DNA of 10,858 nucleotides, taken from NCBI GenBank assembly GCA_016201085.1, contig JACQDO010000198.1, positions 1-10,858 on the forward strand. The letters run 5' to 3'. Both the position numbers and the translations under genes were made by a program. Numbering within the stretch: position 1 is the first letter of the stretch; the number at the start of each line of letters is the position of its first letter. Under the pieces are notes generated by a model. The model was not told the origin of the DNA, searched no databases, and saw only the letters and a list, made by a program, of their open reading frames with translations. Of the stretch, positions 6,961-10,858 are shown one piece after another. The stretch is from Hyphomicrobiales bacterium. GTDB lineage: Bacteria > Pseudomonadota > Alphaproteobacteria > Rhizobiales > Xanthobacteraceae.

Positions 6961-7740
6961 TTGACGGAAGCGCCGACGATTGTCGTGTTCGATTCCGGCC
7001 TGGGCGGGTTGACGGTGTTCCGCGAGGTCGCACGGGCGCGGCCGGACGCGCGCTTCGTCTATGTCGCCGACGACGCCGGCTTCCCCTACGGCAATATGCC
7101 GGAAGAGGCGCTGATCACGCGCATCGTGCACGTCATCGGCAAGGCCATCGACCGGCACGCGCCCGACCTGGTGGTGGTGGCCTGCAACACCGCCTCCACA
7201 CTGGCGCTCACCGAACTGCGCGCGCGCTTCAAGGTGCCCTTTGTCGGCACCGTGCCGGCGATCAAGCCGGCCTGCGCGCAGTCGCAGACGAAACGCATCG
7301 CCGTGCTCGGCACGCAAGCCACCGTCGGCCGCGAATATACCCGCGCACTGATCCGCGAATTCGCCGCCGGCTGCGAGGTGACGCTGGTCGGCTCGCCGCG
7401 GCTCGCCACCTTCGCCGAGGCCGAGCTGGCCGGCCAACCGGTCGCCGATAGCGACATCAAGAGCGAGATCGCCGGTTGCTTCGTCGAGGCGGATGGCCGG
7501 CGCACCGACACCGTGGTGCTGGCCTGCACGCATTATCCGCTGCTGCTCGAACGCTTCCGCGCGGTGGCGCCCTGGCCGGTGGCGTGGCTCGATCCGGCGC
7601 CGGCCATCGCGCGCCGCGTTGCCGACCTGCTGCGCGACGTGCCGGCGGATGCCGCCCCGCCGCCGCCGCGCATCGTGTTCACTTCGGGACAAGCGCCCTC
7701 GCCTATCCTGGCCCGGGCACTGGCGAAATACGGCTTCTAA
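6961..7740 (+). CDS. murI: Glutamate racemase (TTG start)
   Basis: This 259-residue cofactor-independent racemase makes D-glutamate from L-glutamate for peptidoglycan. Both catalytic cysteines are present in their motifs: C75 in 'VVVACNTASTLAL' and C189 in 'VLACTHYPLL', with H191. The N-terminal 'FDSGLGGLTVF' supplies D11 and S12, and 'ADDAGFPYGNMPEEAL' matches the family's D-x-x-x-F-P-Y-G loop. The start must be TTG 6961: no ATG or usable GTG precedes the essential DSGLGG strand, and purB ends at 6959. A gggag (6947-6951) inside the end of purB lies 9 bases upstream. The one-base gap suggests translational coupling to purB. Its stop overlaps the convergent TerC-family gene by 4 bases. Confidence 0.96.
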   Translation: MTEAPTIVVFDSGLGGLTVFREVARARPDARFVYVADDAGFPYGNMPEEALITRIVHVIGKAIDRHAPDLVVVACNTASTLALTELRARFKVPFVGTVPAIKPACAQSQTKRIAVLGTQATVGREYTRALIREFAAGCEVTLVGSPRLATFAEAELAGQPVADSDIKSEIAGCFVEADGRRTDTVVLACTHYPLLLERFRAVAPWPVAWLDPAPAIARRVADLLRDVPADAAPPPPRIVFTSGQAPSPILARALAKYGF

Positions 7741-8366
7741 CCCAGCACCTGCGGCCATACCTCCACCGCCCCGCGCCAGATCATGTCGCAGGCGACGTAG
7801 AGAATGACCGCCAGGCCCAAATAGGCGATCCAGCGGTGCTTGTTGAGCAGGCGCGCGATGAAGCTCGCCGCCACGCCCATCAGTACGATCGACAGGCCGA
7901 GACCGAACACCAGCGCGACCGGGTGGTCGCGCGCCGCGCCCGCCACCGCCAGCACGTTGTCGAGCGACATCGACACATCCGCCAGCACGATCTGCCAGGC
8001 CGCCTGCGCGAAGCTCTTGCGTGGCACGTGGGCATCGCCAGCCGTCAGCGCCGCGTCAACTTGCCGGTGCGAAGGCCCGCGCAACTCGCGCCACATCTTC
8101 CAGCACACCCACAGCAGCAGGATGCCGCCGGCGAGCAGCAGGCCCACGATATCCAACAATTGGACGGCGACGCCGGCGAAGGCGATACGCAGCACGGTAG
8201 CGGCGATAATGCCGACTAGAATGGCGCGCGCGCGTTGCGCGTTGGCCAGGCCCGCCGCCGCCAACCCGATGACGACCGCATTGTCGCCGGCCAGCACCAG
8301 ATCGATGGCGATCACCTGCAGCAGGGCGGCGATCGATTCACGCGATAGGATGAGAAGGTCGGTCAT
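7737..8366 (-). CDS. TerC/YjbE-family integral membrane protein
   Basis: This 209-residue protein has about seven hydrophobic helices and the two acidic repeats that define the TerC family: 'AIDLVLAGDNAVVIGLAA' (helix 1, about residues 19-36) and 'LADVSMSLDNVLAVAGAA' in the second half. The D-N pairs are thought to bind divalent metal. Members of the short YjbE branch have been linked to manganese export and extracytoplasmic metalation, and the family name comes from tellurite resistance. The polar loop near the middle ('GPSHRQVDAALTAGDAHVPRK') is cytoplasmic in the usual topology. ATG 8366 is supported by ggaggg (8377-8382) 10 bases upstream; a much longer open frame continues upstream but has no homology there. 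It is convergent with murI and divergent from rpsD. Confidence 0.88.
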   Translation of the reverse strand: MTDLLILSRESIAALLQVIAIDLVLAGDNAVVIGLAAAGLANAQRARAILVGIIAATVLRIAFAGVAVQLLDIVGLLLAGGILLLWVCWKMWRELRGPSHRQVDAALTAGDAHVPRKSFAQAAWQIVLADVSMSLDNVLAVAGAARDHPVALVFGLGLSIVLMGVAASFIARLLNKHRWIAYLGLAVILYVACDMIWRGAVEVWPQVLG

Positions 8367-8446
8367 GGTCGTCGGGCCCTCCAGGCGTTCAATCAGTCCG
8401 ACATCGCAGCCATTTGGCTGCCAGAGGGGCCCGGCCTGACCGGCGT

Positions 8447-8475
8447 TAAATAGGATCGAAGCGACGGCCCGGCAA
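8447..8475 (-). promoter_or_regulatory. Candidate promoter for the TerC-family gene
   Basis: Reading the - strand, TTGCCG (8470-8475) and TATTTA (8447-8452) are separated by 17 bases, giving a leader of about 75 bases before ATG 8366. The hexamers match sigma-70 consensus only partly (4/6 and 3/6). Confidence 0.3.
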
Positions 8476-8523
8476 GACCGCCCGGCCCGCCGGAATGGTA
8501 AAGACAACCCGCCGTTACCCGGT

Positions 8524-8552
8524 TTGACACCCGCACCCGTACCCCCTAAAAC
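8524..8552 (+). promoter_or_regulatory. Candidate sigma-70-type promoter of rpsD
   Basis: A perfect -35 box TTGACA (8524-8529) is followed after 17 bases by TAAAAC (8547-8552), a 4/6 -10 match. This predicts a start near 8558-8560 and a leader of about 146 bases. The -10 box overlaps the left arm of the hairpin at 8548-8572. Confidence 0.5.
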
Positions 8553-8572
8553 CCGCGCACCTTGCGGGTTTT
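8548..8572. terminator. Terminator-like hairpin overlapping the rpsD promoter
   Basis: A perfect 9-bp stem, aaaacccgc (8548-8556) with gcgggtttt (8564-8572), has a 7-base loop and T-runs on both strands. It has the look of an intrinsic terminator, but no + strand gene lies immediately upstream. It could stop read-through from murI on +, or be chance symmetry around the -10 region. Confidence 0.45.
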
Positions 8573-8631
8573 CATAGTCCGGCAGGGCGTTTCGCGACCC
8601 GTGGCAAGACCTTGCGCTTTCGAGGTCCAGC

Positions 8632-8678
8632 CTGTCGGTTCCGGAGGGATCCGGGACAGAGGAGGGCGCGGTTCCTCC
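8632..8678 (+). promoter_or_regulatory. Structured leader upstream of rpsD
   Basis: Two hairpins lie back to back. The first has an outer ctgtc/gacag stem (8632-8636, 8655-8659) over an inner ccgga/tccgg stem with a GGGA loop (8641-8645, 8650-8654). The second is ggagg/cctcc (8661-8665, 8674-8678). In several bacteria S4 represses its own mRNA by binding a structured leader; whether this leader does so is inference. Confidence 0.35.
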
Positions 8679-8705
8679 ATATCCTTCAACAAACGCGAGG
8701 ACGCG

Positions 8706-9323
8706 ATGACCAAGCGCAGTGAATCGAAATACAAGATCGACCGCCGGATGGGCGAGAACATCTGGGGCCGTCCCAAGAGCCCGGTGAACCGGCGCGAGTA
8801 CGGCCCCGGCCAGCACGGCCAGCGCCGCAAGGGCAAGCTCTCCGACTACGGCGTGCAGCTCAAGGCCAAGCAGAAACTGCGCGGCTATTACGGCAATATT
8901 TCCGAGCGCCAGTTCCGCGGCATCTATGACGAAGCCATCCGCATGAAAGGCGATAGCGGCGCGCACATGATCGGCCTCCTGGAGCGCAGGCTCGATGCCG
9001 TGATCTTCCGCGCCAAGTTCGTGCCCACCGTGTTCGCGGCGCGTCAGTTCATCAACCACGGCCACATCAAGGTGAACGGCCGGCGCGTCAATATCCCGAG
9101 CTTCCGCGTCAAGGTCGGCGATGTGGTGGAGATCAAGGAAAAATCCAAGCAGATGAACCTGGTGCTGGAAGCGCAGGCGCTGGCCGAGCGCGACGTGCCC
9201 GACTACATCGAGGTCGACACCGGCAAGATGACCGCCAAACTCGCCCGCATCCCGGCCTTCACCGATGTGCCCTATGCGGTGCAGATGCAGCCACACCTCG
9301 TAGTCGAATATTATTCGCGCTAG
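8706..9323 (+). CDS. rpsD: 30S ribosomal protein S4
   Basis: This 205-residue primary 16S rRNA-binding protein of the small subunit starts 30S assembly at the 5' domain. The sequence opens '[19 protein letters not shown]' and has the conserved '[21 protein letters not shown]' region (about 29-49) and '[20 protein letters not shown]'. The S4 RNA-binding domain spans about residues 96-155, with '[21 protein letters not shown]'. It ends '[10 protein letters not shown]', as in relatives. The N-terminal cysteine cluster of zinc-type S4 is absent, as is usual in alphaproteobacteria. ATG 8706 is preceded by gcgagga (8695-8701) 4 bases away; upstream in-frame codons belong to the leader. It stands alone, away from the S13-S11-rpoA operon, with its own promoter and terminator. 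Confidence 0.98.
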   Translation: MTKRSESKYKIDRRMGENIWGRPKSPVNRREYGPGQHGQRRKGKLSDYGVQLKAKQKLRGYYGNISERQFRGIYDEAIRMKGDSGAHMIGLLERRLDAVIFRAKFVPTVFAARQFINHGHIKVNGRRVNIPSFRVKVGDVVEIKEKSKQMNLVLEAQALAERDVPDYIEVDTGKMTAKLARIPAFTDVPYAVQMQPHLVVEYYSR

Positions 9324-9354
9324 CGCTGAAGCCGAATCGAATTAGAACGAAAGT

Positions 9355-9385
9355 CGAAGCCCCGGCCTGCAAAGCTGGGGCTTCG
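9355..9385 (+). terminator. Terminator hairpin of rpsD
   Basis: The stem cgaagcccc (9355-9363) with ggggcttcg (9377-9385) extends by three more pairs (one G-T) to 12 bp with a 7-base loop, 31 bases after the rpsD stop. It lacks a clear T-run but is strong and well placed. Confidence 0.7.
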
Positions 9386-9456
9386 CACATTCGTCCACAG
9401 CAGCCTCCCGCTATTTGCGGCACAATCTCAATACGTTATCGCATTGCACCACAGAA

Positions 9457-9462
9457 TATAGT
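9457..9462 (+). promoter_or_regulatory. Candidate -10 box for the first small membrane gene
   Basis: TATAGT matches TATAAT at 5 of 6 positions within an AT-rich stretch. No good -35 box lies 16-18 bases upstream (best nearby is TTATCG at 9436-9441 with a 15-base spacer), so an activator or another sigma factor may be involved. Confidence 0.3.
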
Positions 9463-9479
9463 GTTTACGTTGCCTCAAA

Positions 9480-9495
9480 TTACTAGATTTAGTAA
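9480..9495. promoter_or_regulatory. Operator-like palindrome upstream of the first small membrane gene
   Basis: A perfect inverted repeat, TTACTA-gatt-TAGTAA, is centred 47 bases before ATG 9535 and just downstream of the candidate -10 box. Its spacing and AT-rich arms are typical of a dimeric repressor site; it could also be a weak RNA hairpin. Confidence 0.35.
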
Positions 9496-9534
9496 GCCAC
9501 GCTGGCTGAAGTCTGAATCAGGGGAGAATCGCTC

Positions 9535-9768
9535 ATGAACGGTTTGAATGCCTTGAAAAGCTGGATCGGTGCGTTGACTGAAGTTGCGCTGATGCTGCTG
9601 GCTCTCGGCATCGTCTTGGCGCTGCTCGCCGGCCCGCAAGTGCCATTCCTTGGCAACGTCGTCGGCAACATCGTCGCTCTCATCACCGACCTGGGTAAGG
9701 CCGGCGTAACGGGCTTGATCGCCCTCGGTGTCATACTCTGGTTGTTCTCCAAGCGCTCAATGAGCTGA
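9535..9768 (+). CDS. Small two-helix membrane protein, uncharacterised (paralogue A)
   Basis: I do not recognise a named family for this 77-residue protein. It has two hydrophobic helices (about residues 13-32 and 56-71) joined by a short loop 'AGPQVPFLGNVVGNIVALIT', and a basic end 'FSKRSMS'. The start is firm: ggggag (9521-9526) lies 8 bases before ATG 9535. Its most informative feature is its relation to the downstream protein at 9954. L4, K8, A13, E16, L30, G33 and P34 fall at identical positions, and with a one-residue gap F38, V42, N45, G60, L61, L64, L70 and R74 also match. E16, in the first helix, and the Gly-Pro turn look like the core motif. A multimeric channel-like or scaffold role would fit the shape but is not shown. 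An AT-rich promoter region precedes it and three hairpins follow. Confidence 0.75.
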   Translation: MNGLNALKSWIGALTEVALMLLALGIVLALLAGPQVPFLGNVVGNIVALITDLGKAGVTGLIALGVILWLFSKRSMS

Positions 9769-9769
9769 T

Positions 9770-9849
9770 CCCGGACCAGCCGGGTACAACTCACTGCCGA
9801 CCGCGGGTTACGCGGTCTGCCCCTTTGGGTGGGGACACCTTCCCCACCC
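9770..9849 (+). terminator. Cluster of three hairpins between the two small membrane genes
   Basis: Three stems follow each other closely: cccgg/ccggg (9770-9774, 9780-9784), gaccgcg/cgcggtc (9799-9805, 9811-9817) and gggtgggg/ccccaccc (9827-9834, 9842-9849). The last two are perfect with 5- and 7-base loops. None is followed by a T-run. They may form a terminator/attenuator that lets only part of the transcription reach the second gene, or protect the 3' end of the first mRNA. Confidence 0.5.
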
Positions 9850-9934
9850 AATCGTCCTGAACCGCCGGCGGATGGTCGAATTGGCCTCGGGCGCCGGGCC
9901 CGAACATTCGCTCTTTGCGTTCCGAATTTTTGCG

Positions 9935-9957
9935 CCATCATAGGTGAGCCATGATGG
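9935..9957 (+). promoter_or_regulatory. Hairpin enclosing the start codon and ribosome-binding site of paralogue B
   Basis: A perfect 7-bp inverted repeat, ccatcat (9935-9941) with atgatgg (9951-9957), closes a 9-base loop that contains the ribosome-binding site aggtgag. Both possible start codons (9951 and 9954) are in the paired 3' arm, so folding would hide the start. Confidence 0.5.
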
Positions 9958-10199
9958 ACATCCTCGACAAGACCAAACGTTACCTCTGGGCATTCGTCGA
10001 GATCGGCTTTGCCGGCATTCTCGCGATCATGCTGATCTATTTGATCCTCGGGCCGAATTCCGGGGTGTTCGTGCAGTCGGTGGCGGACAATGTCATGAAA
10101 TTCGCCAACGCCGTGCCGACCCCGAGCCTGATCGGCCTCGCCCTCCTGCTCGCCCTCATTTACCTGATCATGCAACGCCTGCCGCCGCGGCGGCGTTAA
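9954..10199 (+). CDS. Small two-helix membrane protein, uncharacterised (paralogue B)
   Basis: This 81-residue protein has a basic N-terminus ('MDILDKTKRYLW'), a first helix (about residues 12-32) carrying E16, a Gly-Pro turn at 33-34, a loop 'NSGVFVQSVADNVMKFANAV', a second helix (about 58-73) and a basic tail 'QRLPPRRR'. It is the partner of the protein at 9535. The N-terminal halves align without gaps and the rest with one inserted residue, giving about 15 identities. Two adjacent ATGs (9951, 9954) exist. I prefer 9954 because ggtgag (9943-9948) is then 5 bases away rather than 2, and because it puts E16 and G33-P34 in exact register with paralogue A. Function is unknown, and I recall no named domain. 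The tandem suggests a hetero-oligomer or two differently controlled versions of one component. Confidence 0.75.
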   Translation: MDILDKTKRYLWAFVEIGFAGILAIMLIYLILGPNSGVFVQSVADNVMKFANAVPTPSLIGLALLLALIYLIMQRLPPRRR

Positions 10200-10268
10200 G
10201 ATCGCTGGCTGCGCGCGCCGCTTCGGCGTAGAAGGCCGCATATCACCGCGAAAGCCGTTTGCGTATCC

Positions 10269-10858
10269 ATGCGCCTGACTCGACGTTCGCTGCTTGCCGC
10301 CACCGCCGCCAGCCTCGCTGCGCGAGCTTTGCCTGCTTTTGCGACACCCGCCGCGTTCCGTCACGGCGCCTTCGAGGTGACGGTGGTGAGCGACGGCCAT
10401 CTGGTGCTGCCGGTGGGCTTTCTGGCGCCCGACGCGCCGCCGGCCGAGCGCGCGGCGCTGCTGAAAGCGGCCGGCGAAACCGGCGAGCAATATCATTCGC
10501 CGACCAATGTCACGCTGATCCGCGCCGGCAGCGACCTGATCCTGGTCGACATGGGCTCCGGCGACCGCTTCATGCCGAGCGCCGGCAAACTGTGGGACAA
10601 TCTGAAGGCCGCCGGCATCGACAAGGGCAAAATCAGCAAGGTGGTCTTCACCCACGGCCACCCCGATCACCTCTGGGGCGCGGTCGACGAACTGGACGAT
10701 CTGGTGACGCCGGATGCCAGCTTCTACGTGGCGAGCGCGGAGTGGGACTTCTGGACCGGCGACAATGCGCTGCGCGGTCTGCCGGCCGAACGCGCCGGCT
10801 TCGTCACCGGCGCGCGGCGCAATTACGCGGCCATCAAGCAGCGCGTGAAGATGGTCAA
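10269..10858 (+). CDS. MBL-fold metallo-hydrolase with Tat signal peptide (3' end outside window)
   Basis: The frame is open from ATG 10269 to the window edge (196 codons visible). The N-terminus is a twin-arginine signal: 'MRLTRRSLLAATAASLAARA', with R5-R6, a hydrophobic Ala/Leu stretch and a probable cut after 'LPAFA' (about residue 25), so the enzyme is likely exported folded. The mature part shows a metallo-beta-lactamase fold: 'FEVTVVSDGHLVLP', 'LILVDMGSGD' and the zinc motif HGHPDH with H129, H131, D133 and H134. Such proteins include lactonases, phosphodiesterases and alkyl- or aryl-hydrolases, and the substrate is open. The rest of the metal site, including the downstream His and Asp, is beyond the window. 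No clear ribosome-binding site is seen before the ATG. It lies 69 bases after paralogue B, so cotranscription with it is possible. Confidence 0.88.
   Translation, partial: MRLTRRSLLAATAASLAARALPAFATPAAFRHGAFEVTVVSDGHLVLPVGFLAPDAPPAERAALLKAAGETGEQYHSPTNVTLIRAGSDLILVDMGSGDRFMPSAGKLWDNLKAAGIDKGKISKVVFTHGHPDHLWGAVDELDDLVTPDASFYVASAEWDFWTGDNALRGLPAERAGFVTGARRNYAAIKQRVKMV

Larger units (their letters stand above)
8367..8705. other. Divergent intergenic region between the TerC-family gene and rpsD
   Basis: This 339-base region holds no convincing gene. On the - strand it carries a weak candidate promoter (8447-8475), a small 6-bp hairpin (8406-8411 with 8416-8421) and the strong ribosome-binding site of the TerC-family gene. 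On the + strand it carries a TTGACA-type promoter for rpsD, an overlapping AAAACCCGC/GCGGGTTTT hairpin, two leader hairpins and the rpsD ribosome-binding site. I looked for a tRNA (no GGTTCGAATCC-type arm) and for a yybP-ykoY manganese riboswitch before the TerC-family gene, and saw neither. Confidence 0.6.

Noticed and set aside
8367..8560. Possible yybP-ykoY manganese riboswitch upstream of the TerC-family gene.
   Set aside because: This is known upstream of some relatives, but I could not find its conserved GGGGAGUAG-type core in the - strand leader.
8367..9296. N-terminal extension of the TerC-family frame across rpsD antisense.
   Set aside because: The homology and the ggaggg ribosome-binding site both place the start at 8366; the rest is the rpsD antisense shadow.
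9489..10670. A 393-codon - strand open frame covering the small membrane genes.
   Set aside because: It has no coherent domain, crosses several hairpins and opposes three supported + strand genes, so it is a composition-driven open frame.

Overview
This window looks like chromosomal DNA from a high-GC alphaproteobacterium, most likely in the Hyphomicrobiales (Bradyrhizobium/Rhodopseudomonas/Xanthobacteraceae-like). The reasons are the GC-rich codon use, a 205-residue ribosomal protein S4 without an N-terminal zinc-cysteine cluster, and a 'tcattccggg...cccggaatga' palindromic repeat of the kind scattered through Bradyrhizobiaceae genomes. The placement comes from memory of family patterns, not from a search.

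Layout. 1-690 (+) is the 3' part of a periplasmic type I binding protein for branched-chain amino acids or a similar ligand, ending at a strong hairpin. 803-1537 (-) is ccdA (thiol-disulfide transfer across the membrane). It is divergent from 1639-2610 (+), a P1/S58 self-cleaving peptidase (DmpA/NylC type). This peptidase runs tail-to-tail into 2456-3712 (-), a DadA-like FAD oxidoreductase whose C-terminal flavin-binding end seems to have been deleted at the junction. Next come four co-directional (+) genes: a BASS-type transporter (3819-4772), rpe (4850-5524), purB (5652-6959) and murI (6961-7740, TTG start). A roughly 105-bp palindromic repeat lies between rpe and purB. murI converges on a TerC/YjbE-family membrane protein (7737-8366, -), and the two stop codons overlap by 4 bases. 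After a 339-bp divergent intergenic region comes rpsD (8706-9323, +) with its terminator.

The right end is the least ordinary part. Two small (77 and 81 aa) two-helix membrane proteins (9535-9768 and 9954-10199, +) are related to each other: their N-terminal halves align without gaps, with the same E16 and G33-P34. An AT-rich upstream patch holds a -10-like box and a 16-bp palindrome. Three hairpins lie between the two genes, and a further hairpin traps the start codon of the second. A Tat-exported MBL-fold hydrolase (10269 to the window end) follows and is cut by the window edge.

Most of the window is housekeeping or common accessory metabolism: pentose phosphate, purine, peptidoglycan, translation, redox and amino-acid uptake or turnover. 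The points most worth a second look are the paired small membrane proteins with their structured RNA leaders, and the peptidase/oxidoreductase collision.
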